From Camellia lanceoleosa (Eukaryota; Streptophyta; Magnoliopsida; Ericales; Theaceae), in the NCBI GenBank assembly GCA_025200525.1, contig CM045758.1, positions 4,084,706 to 4,148,705 on the forward strand: 64,000 bases of DNA, written 5' to 3'. The notes under the pieces are model-generated. The model was not told where the DNA came from. It ran no database searches and saw only the letters and a program-made list of their open reading frames with translations. This document shows positions 1-12,449 of the stretch, one piece after another. Positions within the stretch are counted from its first letter, which is position 1. Every line of letters begins with the position of its first letter. Both the position numbers and the translations under genes were made by a program.

Positions 1-198
1 CATTAAGCCTTTATTTGGCATAAGTTAAAATGAGATTTTTTAACTAAAATAGTTATAAAAAAACAAAATAAACTTTTTAGCTCAAAAAGGTAAAATATCA
101 CATTCAAATCATAATCATTTTATTTTTTTTTTCATAAAAATCAACAAAACAAAAAAACTTATCTAAATGAAACTTTTTAACCCTAAACTAAAATAGCA

Positions 199-229
<31 letters not shown>

Positions 230-250
230 ACCAAAAAACCAATCACATCC
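1..250. mobile_element. MITE, family B copy 1 (partial at window edge)
   Basis: AT-rich sequence with the family B order seen elsewhere in the window: a 'TTTGGCATAAGTT' edge, a 'ctaaaatag' block, the core 'atcacattcaaatcataatc', then a mirror-image 'ctaaaatag' block and 'ccaaaccaaccc'. Other copies lie near 251, 14790, 15992, 20935, 22065 and 63364. The left end may be cut by the window. It has no coding capacity. Confidence 0.55.
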
Positions 251-515
251 CAAACCAACCCAATCCGTTTGACAAGAGTTTTTTTTTTTTTTGGCTATTT
301 TAGTCACAAAAGACAAAATAGACTATTTTAGTCACAACAAACAAAACATCACATTCAATTTATAATTATTATACTCTTCTCTCATTAAAAAAATTCAAAA
401 AATACAAAAGGCTAAAGAACCCTTTTCAAACCAAATTTTTTAACCTAAACTAAAATAATAATAATAAAGAAAAAAATCAAAACGCCAAAAAACCAACCAA
501 CTTTCCAAACATAGG
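251..515. mobile_element. MITE, family B copy 2, directly upstream of TH2
   Basis: A second family B element, head-to-tail with the first. It holds the core 'acatcacattcaatttataa' and ends with 'ccaaccaactttccaaacat', the inverted-repeat-like right edge of the family. It ends about 230 bp before the TH2 start codon, so it lies in or beside the proximal promoter. It contains a poly-T run and no gene. Confidence 0.55.
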
Positions 516-702
516 CTAACTTTTTCTAGTCTTCTACCCCCACTAATGTGAGCACTACCCTCACCCCACCGAGTATCTGTTGTCTGAACTAGATCATCCC
601 CCAAGCTCCTCCCCTCCATACCTCCCTCTCTCTCTCTACACACACCTACACAATATACATATACATACACTCTGCTAATACAAATTGAATCTCAATCCCA
701 AA

Positions 703-743
<41 letters not shown>

Positions 744-747
744 CTTG
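516..747 (+). promoter_or_regulatory. TH2 proximal promoter and 5' leader with CT microsatellite
   Basis: This lies between the upstream MITE and the first ATG of TH2. A weak TATA-like stretch (tatacatatacata) occurs near 655-668. A pure CT dinucleotide tract at 704-740 ends 7 bp before the ATG at 748. CT-rich leaders are common in plant 5' UTRs. A TTG at 685 is in frame with the protein, but there is no reason to use it as a start because an ATG follows. Confidence 0.5.
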
Positions 748-885
748 ATGAGTTTGTTCATCAATCCCAATCCAATCAAGATCATTGTTCCTTCATCCTT
801 CCGATTTTGTCCCTCAATCCGATCTCTATTTGCCTCCCCTTATAAATCCCTACCATCTCGCATACCATTAGCATCGACAACATCA
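748..885 (+). other. Predicted N-terminal targeting sequence of TH2; second in-frame ATG at 886
   Basis: The first 46 residues are rich in Ser, Pro, Ile and Phe, carry a few Arg and Lys, and have no Asp or Glu, as organelle presequences do. They end just before a second in-frame Met (MATTS, ATG at 886) followed by a seven-Gly run. Plant TH2 is described as mitochondrial. Starting at 886 would give a protein without the presequence, so two compartments could be served by one gene. That is inference; nothing here shows which ATG is used. Confidence 0.5.
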
Positions 886-3800
886 ATGGCGACTACTTCT
901 AAGCCGTCGGCAATCGGAGGCGGCGGCGGCGGAGGAGGAGCAGTGGCGGATAACGCGGAAGGCATGGCCAGGAGGTTCTGGATCAAGTTCAGCAAAGACT
1001 CGACTCTTGCTCTCTACACTCCCTTCGTTGTCTGTTTGGCTTCCGGGAATCTCAAGCTCGATACTTTCCGGTATTACATCGCCCAAGATGTCCATTTTCT
1101 CAAAGCCTTCGCCCAAGCGTCAGTCTCTACCTCTATGTCTTTGCTTTGCATATCAAATATATTGTTTGTTTGTTCGGTTGCTTAGAAAGAAATGGCATGT
1201 AAAGAAAAATTGATGTTAGCTTACTCATTGTTTAACAAATAAAGAAATTGTTCTCAATTGATTTTAGAATTAATAACTCATCTAGCACACAATCAGAACA
1301 ACTTTTAATCAGTTTTCAAAACCAATTCATATTTTTCATTCAGCAAAACACCCAAAAAGTTAGATATAAAATTGCACATCTACTATCTGTATTATTTTAT
1401 TTAAGAGGTAAATTGCACAAATGGTCCTTAAATATTCCACTTATTTCATTTTTCTGTATAAGAACTTTAACGTGTATTAATTGCATCTTGAACTTCACAA
1501 ATGTAATCCCCTATCCTAACTATGCTTACACCAACCTCACATCAGGCATTTGAAGGGCATTGGGTGGAATTTATCTAATTTCCTGACTAAATGAACCGCA
1601 AGACACGTGGAATGCACATAATTTCCTTTGATTGATAGTATTTGGCATAAATAGATGCGTTAAAATGTCTGTAACGGATATCAATGCTTGATGCGAAGCT
1701 GGCATACGCATTAGTGTAACATTTCTTACAGTGCGCCCATTTTTAGGGATGCACACCATAGATTTTTCATTTAATATTATGTCTTACTTTATTTTTTATT
1801 CATGAATTGAAATATGATAGTTTATATCAATTACTAAAAAAAATTTATTATCATTCTCACCCCTTTGGATAGGAAATTATAGTTCCATATCCTTGTCTAT
1901 GTATAGATTATTGGCTAAGGTTATTGAATTGTGGGTCTTTTGATTTTGATTTATTTATTTATTTTTGGCTTTATTTTTTAATTTGTAGGTATGAGTCGGC
2001 AGAGGATTGCGCAGATGACGATGATGCTAAGATTGGGATTAGTCAGTTGAGGAAAAGTGTCCTAGAAAAGCTGAAAATGCATGGTTCGTTTGTCAAAGTA
2101 AGACATTGAACATTGTTTTGCTTTATTTTGTTTCCTTGCTAGTTATTGGAAATGATCAGGTCCTGTTCGTATCATGATATTAGATCAATGAGACAATTCT
2201 TTTGTTCCATATGGCGAGTCTTGAGGCTACTACAACTAATTGCTGGACCAAACAACAACAGTAATGTGTTTATGTGCATGGGTGAGTGTGGTTATTTAGA
2301 ATAACAATCTAGAAAACTGGAACTCAAGATCTAGCACTTGAATTCCTAAACCTCACTTAAAAAACTGCTAGTAGGCTAAGTGTGCTTCTTATATATTTTT
2401 TGATAAGTTAACTTTATTCCTTATTTTATCAGCAATGTTGGTCTCGATCAATTTTTCTATTAAAAATTATTTCTTTTGAAGACTGGGGTCCGGATCCCAA
2501 AAAAAAAAAGGAGAAAAAGAAAAACAGTTGGGTCCTGTTGGACTACTGGTTGTGCACGAAGATAGTTGCTCTTCCTGGATGATTTTTGATTGCAAGTTGT
2601 TGTTGTAGCATTGGACATTGTGGGTTTGAGTACCTAAAGCTAAAAAATGTTTACAAGCTAGTTGTAACTGTAGAGGTAGTTGTATGTGTGGGAGAAATGT
2701 AAGAGAAATTTGAGTGCATAAAGATAAAGAATATTTGTCTAAAAGAAATTTCAAATGCTTCTTTCAATTGCAACACTATTCGTGCTCTACATCCATGCAG
2801 CTTGATCACTGAAGCTTTTCTTGGGGAATGGATAGATATGCAATCAGTACCATTTATTATGGGCTATTAACTAAACAATTCACTTGTTAATATGCAGTCT
2901 GTTTGGAGTTTTTAATTCAACTATTGCCTTCATGTATCTTTGCTAATCAGTTTTGCGAAATTAATTTACACTAATCAGATACCTATGCATGTAATTATTC
3001 TTCTCATGCATATAATGGTACTCTGCTTGAGGCTGAAACACTGTGCCCTTGATCACCCATGTAAAAATCGCATCGAGCAACATACTTCTCTTGTATAACC
3101 ACAACTTCCTTTCCCCTAAGATTCGACTCCCAATGCCAATGCCTGGGCAACCCGGATGGATGCGTGGTTCGTCTTTGATGCTTGTGCCTTTTACTTAGTA
3201 GGGCCTACTTCTAATATAATACTCCATTCTTCTTGTTGTTAGAGGTACACATCCCTCTTCTCGGTGTGGAATGATATACAAGAAATAGATGCTCAGCGCA
3301 GCCTGCAATGTCTGATAACAACGTTGAATGTTTAACAGGGTTTTTGTGTGGAGTTCCTGTTCCTCTTGCAGCTAGTTTATGGGTCCCCAAAAGGGTCCCA
3401 ATACAATTAAGGTTCCTAAACACTGAAGTCCATCCTTAATTATAATCTATATTTTTGATAGGATAATCAATAAATACTTGATGAAGTTTGAAATATATTT
3501 TTTGATTGAAATATACATAGCAAGGTTAACTTGGGTGGCTCTTGGAGAAGTTGATTGATTAAATTCTTGTAGGATTGCTTTTAGTGGCTGTGGTAACGGA
3601 AACAAAAAAATTTTTTTGGTGTTGGAACGTTCTTAGCTTTGATTTGGGTAGTCTGAATTGAAAAGAATGGTAGTTTATGTGACTGAGCAGGACACTTAAA
3701 ATTTCTTCCAACTTACTTTAGTTCTTTATCCTATTTCACTTTTAAAAGTTTTATGAGCCTCAACTAAACTTTGTGTATGCCTAAGTTAATTTGTAATTTC

Positions 3801-6800
3801 CCTTGTTTCGAATAACTCAAGTCTTTAATCGAGTATAACTTTTCAATTTCTTACTTCTTTAAACCAAGGTCAAGTTAAATGTTTATTAAATTAATTCTTT
3901 CAATTATTTAAGGCTCAATCTACAAATGAGGAAGATATACTAGTCTTAAAAATGAAGGGAAGAAGAAATACTAGTCTTAACACCAACAGTGACAAGCAAA
4001 ATGAGGAAGATATGTTGTAGGGTAAGTGCACCAGACACTAAGGACAGGAAGGAGACAGGAGTAGGGTGTGTGTCAGGGAGAGGGAGGCACTGGTGCAGGG
4101 AGTAGAAAAGAGGGGAAGAAGAAATATATATATATATATATATAAATTTGAAGATGTATAAAGGGTGTTTTTATGTTAAAAATGACTTACCCGTTAACTT
4201 GGATAGAAAAGCTTATTGTGCATTTTAGTCTGCAAACCATAGGCAATTGTGTGATTATTTCCAAATGAGAGGTAATATGCACATGACCTAAACTACAGGG
4301 GGTAAAATGAAATTTGCGCCAATTGGTTTTATTCTTCTTGTCATGTTGTGCTGTTTTCCTTGGAATATTCTTGTTCTCACTGTCTTGCAAGGGCTGGTTT
4401 CCTTATCTATAGCCTATAGAATATTATTGTGTTTCCTGTAAATTAAGGCCAAGTTTGGGTAGACTAAATAAGTGTACTTTTTGACTTTTATTGTATTATG
4501 TGTAGAAAAAGTAGAGAGAAGATGTTGATTGATGTGACCCAAAAAAGATAAAAAGATGAAATAAGTGCACTTATTTTGTTTAGCCAAACTTGGGTTAAAT
4601 AAACCAGTGATAAATTGAAAAAAAAGAAAAAGAAAAAGGCATTAGGTGGCCCTACCAAACATGTTGGATATGGTTACTGAATCATGCAAATGTGGATTAT
4701 ATGTTCTGAAGTACAGAATGCCAAGATCTTCCTTTGGATGTGTGTGTTGTTGTTTTGCATTCAGAAACAGGGCTTGTGGAGCATAATTCTAGAGACTAAA
4801 ATACTTCACTTACAGATGGGAACTATTAATGCTAGGTAGAAGTTGTAGAACATTTACTTCAACTAAAAAAATTGAAAATTTCAGAGATCATATGAGTTCT
4901 TTAAGAATGCAGAGCAACTAAAAATTTTAGACTAAATTAGAGATCCCTTCGCAATCTGGTGTTCCATTCATATTTTTGTGATTACCTTCTTTTTTATATT
5001 ATGCATTATTGGCCAATATTGGGTTGGTGGTAAAGCAGGGCTACAAATAACATTTCATTAGAAGCTTCTGATACTTTGGCACAGTTGAAGCTTGGTTCGA
5101 AGCTCAAAATGAGAAGACAGATTTGGTTGATGCAGATTATTTATTTCTTACTAGAACACCTCCTAAGTCATTGAGGATTTACATTTCCATACACTCCGAG
5201 CCGTTGATGTATATAAATCATTACATTTTGCTTTAAATGAAGTTTGTATTTGCCTTCCAATGTTATGTCGAGTGCATTGTATCTTATCAAAATTATGTAA
5301 TAAGATATTCTCAATAATAGGCATTTTTTTTCTTCTCCTTTTTGTATAGAAAATTACTCATGTAGTCTGAAATATGAGTTATGTAGGAATGGGGTTCTGA
5401 CATGGTCAAAGAGAACACTCTCAACTCAGCTACAGTTAAATACACAGATTTCTTGTTAGCAACTGCCTCAGGGAAGGTTGAAGGAGTAAAAGGTCCTGGA
5501 AAACTTGCCACTCCTTTTGAAAAAACAAAACTTGCTGCTTACACATTAGGTGCCATGACACCTTGGACGAGACTTTATGCTTTTCTAGGGAAGGAACTCC
5601 AGGCACTTCTGGATTCCGACAGTAGTAGTCACCTCTACAAGAAGTGGATTGACAATTATTCCTCTGAAAGTTTTCAGGTATGTTCTGCTATTTAGCACTG
5701 AGCATTTTTGGCTTTTTAGTTGTCAAAGCTGATAGACTTTACTGACTACAGTTTTATAGGAAAATGCATTACATAATGGCCTTCTTTATTCCAATAGCTC
5801 ATATCTTATATTTTGAATTTAGGCATCAGCTCTGCAAACTGAGGAGTTGTTGGACAAATTAAGTGTATCTTTGACAGGAGAAGAGCTGGACATCATTGAG
5901 AAGCTTTATCATCAAGCCCTGAAACTGGGAATACTGTTCTTCTGTGCTCAGCCGCTTGTTCAACGACCTGTTGTTCCTCTGACAAATGAGCACAACCTTA
6001 GAGAACATCGGTTTATGTTATTTTCTGATTTTGATTTGACTTGCACTGTTGTTGATTCATCTGCCATTTTGGCAGAGATTGCAATAGTAACAGCACCAAA
6101 ATCTGATCAAAGTCAACCTGAAAATCAAATTGTTCGGATGTCTTCAGCTGACTTGAGAAACACATGGGGTGTTCTTTCTAGGCAGTATACAGAAGAGTAT
6201 GAACAATGCATTGAGAGCATTGTGCGTTCTGGAAAAGGTACGGTACTTGATTGTGTTTCTTGTATGATATTTTACCTTAAAACCTATAAATTTTATAGAC
6301 TTTGAAAGCAAATGGTTAGGCTACTGAGAAGGATAGCTATCAGGAATTTATGAGATTTATTCCGTCTTTTCAGCGGAGAGATTCAATTATGAAGGACTGT
6401 GTAAAGCACTTGAGCAACTTTCGAATTTTGAAAAAAAGGCAAATTCTAGAGTGATTGAATCTGGAGTACTCAAGGGTCTGAATCTTGAAGAAATAAAACG
6501 GGCTGGGGAACGTGTAAAACTTCAAGATGGTTGTACAGGATTCTTCGAGAGGGTTGTAAAGAATGGAAATTTGAATGCAAACGTTCATGTACTTTCCTAT
6601 TGTTGGTGTGGTGATCTCATTAGATCAGCTTTTTCATCAGGTATGTTCCTCGTTGATTGAAACTGTAGGTTATGAACTTCAAATTTGCAAATTTGGCTAC
6701 TACAATATGAGGCAATTTACTTCCTTTACACCTGCTCAATTCACTTGTAGATGTTGAAACTCATCCTTTCTGCTGATACTTTCAACTTTCCTGGTAATAC

Positions 6801-9210
6801 TAAACATTAATAGGTGTTTTTGGGTATGGCTTATAAGTTGGCTTTTTTGCTTATTACGAAAAGGCTATGCAAAAAAGTAGAGAGGTGATGTGACCAAAAT
6901 AAGCCAATGAGCCAATAAGTTGGCTTTTTCAGATGTTATAACCCTGTTCTCTTTACATAATCATTCTAGTTACACTCATTTTGGTGAATTCACCAAGAAA
7001 TGGGAAGAAATAGGAATTCAGGAAGCATTACATATCGCAGTTCATTTTCCAATCCCTATTAATGAAAGACAATGAAATCACCTTAAAGGAGATGAGACTA
7101 GGGCTGTGTAAAATACTGCCCAATCCGCTAAAACCGCACCGATCCGCACCACTCTATCCGGTAACCGTGGATTGAACTTTAAATTTTATAATTCGCCTTC
7201 GAAACTGTTCTGCTTCGCTATAGTTAATACATGTATATTTTTTAATCTTTAATGAAATATCAAAGTAAAAATAAGTATGAAAGAGATTTAAGATGTGAAA
7301 TTTGTTACAAATTAATAATTATATGTATAAAAAATATTATGTAAAATGAGTTTATGTTATATATAGTGTTATATTTATACAAATGCTTGATAATTGGTTA
7401 AGAATATTGTTCAATCCGCCAATTCACCCCAACCGCTCAAACTGCAACGTGCAAAACCCCTAGATGAGACTGAAGCCCAAAAAGAAGCTATATGACAAAT
7501 TCTATCCCTTATCCCCTCTGACTCTTCCAATTTATCATTGAAAACTCTTACATTCTTTTCTAACCAAATCTAAAATGTGGCAAAAGTGCCGCATCTCTAA
7601 AGAACTAATCACTTTGCTTGGTTTGAGTTTTCTAAAAACACTTTTAAGAAAATTCTACTTTCTTGTTTTTCATATTTTTTTTTTTGTTTTTACTGATTTT
7701 TTTTAATATTTTAAGCAATTTTTTTAATTTTTAGACACACATAACATAAATACACTTAAAAAGTATAATTTTTGTGAATACCAAAAATACAAAAAAAAAA
7801 AAAAAAAAAATCAAAATTCAGTACATTTTTTGTATTTTTGTGTATTTATTAATATTTAAAATATTTTACTTTTTAGACACATTTAAGTAAGATGCATCTA
7901 AAAAAGTAAAAAAAAAATGCTTAAAATTTTAAAAATATTCACTAAAAATAAAAAAACACAAAAAATAAAAGCTCAATTTTTAAAAAATTTAATTCAAAAA
8001 CTCAAACCAAACACACTGAATGCTTTCTTATTGGAGCCAAATTCCCTATAATCATTCAACAACATCTGGACACGAGAAAGGAGTAACCCAGTCCACTTCC
8101 ACCATAAAAGAAGGGTTTATGTTACGCCACATTGCTGAGGCCACGATGCACTGCAAAAATAGATGATTAATGCTCTCTTCATCCCTTCCCTTCTGCACAA
8201 AATGCATCACTGTGGAAGCAAAAATAATTAGGTCCTCTCTGAAAGATCAAAATTCCATTACTACTAAATTCATCATAATATGCTATGCACACTTCAATTA
8301 CATTTTTTCACTACATACTCATGTAATGTGTTTTTTTCGTTTGTTTGAGCATGACATGCATTTTATTTGCCTTGTTTGATCCTTTCTATTCTAGGAATTG
8401 CATGGTCCATGTTCTGTGAAGGTACATCAATTCTTTTTGGTTATATGATTCTTTTTGTTATTGGGTAGTTAAAGCCAAAAAAACAAAGAAAAAAAAAAAA
8501 AAAAACAAACAAACAAACAAACTACCCACTGATGAAAAGAAGTGTTAAAGCAGGGTTACGATGTCCTTCTCCGCTTAATTATTTGATCTATTTTGTCCTG
8601 ATGTTTAATGGTCTTTCTTGTTTTGTGCTTTAATATAAGTTCATAAAAGATGGGGTTTCTTTACTGTCAGATTGCCTTGGTGTCATATCTCAATTTTGGA
8701 TTTTGATGGATAATTTTCCTCTCTCGGGTTATTTTTGTGAGATTGCTTGGTAGGGTTATCATTCTCCATTTTTTTTTTGTTTTTCATTTGTTGGCAGGGG
8801 GTTTGAATGTTCTGAAGGTACATGCAAATGAATTTGTCTATGAAAACTCCATATCTACGGGTGAAATTGTTAAAAAGGTTGAATCACCCATTGACAAGGT
8901 TAAGGCTTTTAGTGATATTCTAAAGAACAGCAGCAAGGAGAAAAAGAACTTGACTGTTTATATTGGAGACTCGGTGGGTGACTTACTTTGCCTGCTTGAA
9001 GCAGATGTTGGAATTGTTCATGGATCGAGTACAAGCTTAAGGAGAGTGGGAAGTCATTTTGGTGTTTCGTTTGTTCCATTGTTCCCTGGTGTAGTTAAGA
9101 AGCAGAAAGAATGTGCTGAAGGAAGCACTTCTAGTTGGAAGGGTCTATCTGGCATTCTTTACACGGTCTCCAGTTGGGCTGAAATACATGCTTTCATTTT
9201 GGGGCCATGA
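748..9210 (+). CDS. TH2: Bifunctional TH2 protein: TenA-HAD fusion, thiamin monophosphate phosphatase
   Basis: Six coding exons join in phase: 748-1118, 1989-2097, 5387-5677, 5823-6237, 6374-6640 and 8798-9210, all with GT-AG introns. They total 1866 nt, giving 621 residues plus a TGA stop, close to the Arabidopsis protein. Residues 1-46 look like an organelle presequence. The TenA/THI-4 domain runs from about 60 to 300 and includes YYIAQDVHFLKAFAQA and YKKWIDNYSSESF. The HAD phosphatase domain follows: motif I DFDLT is at 326-330, with the first Asp the expected nucleophile, and the GDSVGD motif is at 541-546. In plants TH2 removes phosphate from thiamin monophosphate to give thiamin, before pyrophosphorylation to the coenzyme; TenA domains act on pyrimidine salvage intermediates. 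The exon junctions were chosen because they restore conserved peptides (FAQA|YESAED, SFVK|EWGSD, SSG|GLNV). No frameshift or stop was seen. Introns 2 (3.3 kb) and 5 (2.2 kb) carry repeats. The enzyme role is family knowledge; the intact frame is seen directly. Confidence 0.95.
4446..4594. mobile_element. Tourist-like MITE, family A, in TH2 intron 2
   Basis: A 149-bp element with terminal inverted repeats: left AGGCCAAGTTTGGGTAGAC against the right end read in reverse, CCCAAGTTTGGCTAAAC. It is flanked by TTA on both sides, the 3-bp TSD of PIF/Harbinger elements. The same family occurs at 13921-14603. It has no ORF. Confidence 0.75.
7099..7462. mobile_element. hAT-type MITE with perfect 8-bp TSD, in TH2 intron 5
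   Basis: A 364-bp element bounded by direct repeats GATGAGAC at 7091-7098 and 7463-7470, an exact 8-bp TSD as hAT transposases make. The ends are imperfect inverted repeats: left TAGGGCTGTGTAAAATACTG, right end in reverse CTAGGGGTTTTGCACGTTGC. Subterminal 'aatccgc/accgc' motifs stand out from the AT-rich middle. It is non-coding. It lies in the host-gene intron with no visible effect on the exons. Confidence 0.85.
7484..8215 (-). pseudogene. LINE reverse-transcriptase remnant (zf-RVT region), antisense in TH2 intron 5
   Basis: Read on the minus strand, the right-hand part (about 8215-8030) gives a Cys/His patch (ESINHLFLQC) followed by ASAMWRNI. The left-hand part (about 7610-7484) gives CGTFATF and WLEKNVRVFNDK. 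These resemble the zinc-binding C-terminal (zf-RVT) region of plant non-LTR retrotransposons. Stops and frame changes are present. The fragment is split by a later insertion at about 7610-8018. It is a dead copy embedded antisense in the host intron, assigned by motif resemblance only. Confidence 0.6.
7610..8018. mobile_element. Short inverted-repeat element inserted in the LINE remnant
   Basis: An AT-rich, T-run and A-run filled segment of about 0.4 kb. Its ends mirror each other: left CACTTTGCTTGGTTTGAG against right end in reverse CAGTGTGTTTGGTTTGAG. The LINE reading resumes on both sides, so this is a secondary insertion. The exact TSD is not clear. Confidence 0.55.
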
Positions 9211-10048
9211 AATCATTTTGTTATGGTCATGCGTTCAATGATATTAGTTAGGACGATGAATCTTTATACAAGAATAGAACATAGATATACAAGTTGGTGG
9301 CTAATTTTATTATGGGCCACGGATCAGCTGTTTTTCTACCCTTTCTGTCTGTCTACTGGGTCTTCTGTTCAGAGATGTAAATGCCATTTCTTTTGACTGG
9401 TTGTGCTAAGCAGGGGTACTTATAATTTCATGGCGTTTTCTCTTTTTTTCTCACTGGCTATTTTATTTTATTTCCTCGTACATTATACTGACTTTTTATT
9501 GAAAATATTTTTGTCAGGTGTTGAGAGGTTTCATGCTGCAATCATCCCGAAAATGGAGCGTTTCCTATTATATTTCAGATTAAGACTTGTGCTTTTGCAG
9601 GTTGTTACTGTTCCTTATTCTGTTGAATGACAATTTAATGAGACAATATATGGATTTTCTGTTAAGAGATGAGTTCCTGCAAGCTATTTCTTAATCTTCT
9701 AGTTCTCTCCATTGGAGTATATTTGCATTGTGATGATAATTTTATAATCCGATATCTGTTCTTTTAGATGGTATATATGCAATGTTAACTTACATATAAT
9801 GAGTGTGACTCTTGACCTAAGATTCATTTATATCTTTGATTTCATGTTTGGTAGCTAACCTGGTAATGTCTAGTCTTGTCTTCTAGATATAGAAATTTTA
9901 TATGCATATGTTGAGGAAAAGTTGTTTCACAAATATATATATATATATGTTTGTGTTTAATTTTCTTCTATAGGATGAAAGATTCGTATGGTTTGATTTT
10001 CTTTTTGTTTTGCACTCATGTAATCACTATTATTTGATTCATTTTTCA
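9211..10048 (+). other. TH2 3' flank, no gene seen
   Basis: AT-rich sequence after the TH2 stop, presumably holding the 3' UTR and poly(A) site. Several short ORFs are chance. No repeat family is recognised. Confidence 0.5.
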
Positions 10049-10879
10049 CCGAAATTGAAATGTAGTATTATATCTTTTGGTCAGAGAGAGAGAGATGGAA
10101 ACTCTGCTTGCAATATTTTTAGAAAAAAATACTTTCAAGCACAGAATTATCTATATATATTGCATAAGGAAAATGAAGTTTTTAACTCACAAAAGTTTTA
10201 ATTTTTCAATCTTAATTTTTTAATTTTTTGATTAAAAAAAAAAAAAAGATCTCAACGTATGTTGACTTCTTCTAACCTACAAGTCTTTTTGATTTTTGTC
10301 ATATTTGCTGTCGTATTTTTTGTTAATTTTTTTCATACATTATAGTTAGTGATGAGATTGTTAAATTATTTTTATAAAAAACATAAAAAAATAATTTATA
10401 TATTAAAAAAATATCTAAAACAAATATAAATTCTTATTAAAAAAAAACAATTGCTGAAAAAAAAAGATAAAAAAAATTACATTGTGTATTTTATTAATAA
10501 TGCTCACAAAGTGTACGAAGTGTCAGCAATTAAAAAATCTCAAATCACATCTCTTTTTCTTCTCAAATATTTTCTTTTTTTAATTCATGCGGATTAGAAG
10601 TACAAAAAATATATACAAAAAGTACATGAGTAGATAAGATTTTACAAAATTTGTTTGTGAGTCTTACTTCTTGAAAATCTTATAATTCATTTATTTTTTG
10701 TATTATATTTTATGTACTTTTTTTTTAATATAGTTTTGTTTGTTTTCTTTAAAAGTTTATTTTTAAAAATTAATAAATAAATCATTTTCTATTTCAAACA
10801 AATTTTTTTTTTGTTTTTATTGTTTTCTTAAATTAGTTTTAGTTTTGGACAATTGCTTACTTTTTTTCCATATATTTTA

Positions 10880-11033
10880 AGGAAAAAGCTTCAGACCCCC
10901 AGGGGTACTGGGGGTCGTGTGTGATTGGTCCAAAAAAAAAAGTGTTTTTTTTTTTTTTTTGATGTTATCCGCCAACCCCATGTTGCCACATCACTGGGGG
11001 TACGACCCCCATTGGGGGTCGGAAGCACGGCTC
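10880..11033. mobile_element. GC-patch MITE with 8-bp TSD
   Basis: A 154-bp insertion flanked by ATATTTTA at 10872-10879 and 11034-11041, absent at the matching site in duplication copy 2 (near 19840). The ends carry mirrored GCTTCAGACCCCCA and, in reverse, GCTTCCGACCCCCA, plus 'gggggtcgt' blocks. The 8-bp TSD suggests hAT. Non-coding. Confidence 0.75.
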
Positions 11034-12449
11034 ATATTTTAATTTTATGTATTTTAAGTGTATGATATTTTTACTAATATACTTGGAGATGTACTATGAA
11101 AGAAGTATCATGTGAAAATTAAACAAGACTTTTGAAAAATTCTATAATTTATTTATTTTTTGTATTATATTTTATGTTTAGTTTTTGTACTTTTTTAATA
11201 TAGTTTTTTAAAAGTTTGTTTTTAAAAATAAATAAATAAACATTTTCTATTTTAAACAATTTCATTTTTTATTTTTTCTTAAAGTAGTTTTAGTTTTGGC
11301 AATTATTTACTTTTTTTTTTTTTTTTTTTTTTCTATATATTGTAATTTTGTACATTTTAAGTGTATGATATTTTCACTAATATACTCGGAGATGCACTAT
11401 GAAAGAAGTATCATGTGAAAATCAAGTAAGAAGAAAAAAAAATACGATGAATGTGGAGCAAAGGTTAAAGATAACCAAAGCAAGTAAGCAAACAAGTAAG
11501 TAGAATAAAATGTTAATAGACATTTGAAAATTTGTAACAAAATTTTACAACTTTCCTTTTTGGTAAGAAAATTTTATTTGGTACAAGCAAAATAAAATGA
11601 TTTTAAAAAATATATATATTTTTAACTTGAAATTAAAACTATAATAAATTTACGTAAGTATAATTATTAGTCACATTTATTTACTTAATGTATAATATTA
11701 TATTAACTATATTTTTCAAATTTATTTTTTAAGTATTTATATAGAAGTAAAAAAATATTGTTAGGAATAAATTTTTTCTTAATTTAGTTATAAATTTTGC
11801 TTGTATATTATTTTTAAATTTTGAATAAAAGCAAACATAAAATAATTTATTGAAGATATACTGTATTTGTTATATTCCTTTTTCTGTGTAAAAAAAAACA
11901 TTTAAAAATTATAATTTATATATATACAAATAATTAGGAGAAAGCACCAATAAATCCCAAATTTAGAAATGTTAACTCATTTAGTCCCGAAGGTTTTTTG
12001 TTGGACTAATAGGTCCTATTTCCTAAAAAGCTTATTATAGACCTTTTTATGATTTTCCTTCTTTTAAAACATCAAATATTATTCATCAAACATCAAACAT
12101 CAAATATCAAACATCAAACATTAGTAATGTCAAAATTATTTGCCAAACATCAAACATTAGCTACGTCAGAATTATTAGTATAATATCGATAAAAACATTA
12201 GTAACGTTAGAATTATTTATCCGACATCAAACATTAGCAAAGTCATCCGATGTTTGTGGGTGAACATTAGCAACATCAAAAACCATCAAACATCATCAAA
12301 AACATCAAACATTATCAGAACATCATTTGTTTTGTAGCTACTGCCTTAACAACACTGGTTTTGAATCTGATTCAAATTAATTAAATTACAAATCTAATTC
12401 TCATAAAATGAAGATTACGGGAAAAAAAATAAAAATAAAATTGACAAAT

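Noticed and set aside
685..747. TTG start at 685 extending TH2 by 21 Ser/Leu codons
   Set aside because: The extension is a translated CT microsatellite, and an ATG in frame at 748 gives a sensible presequence.
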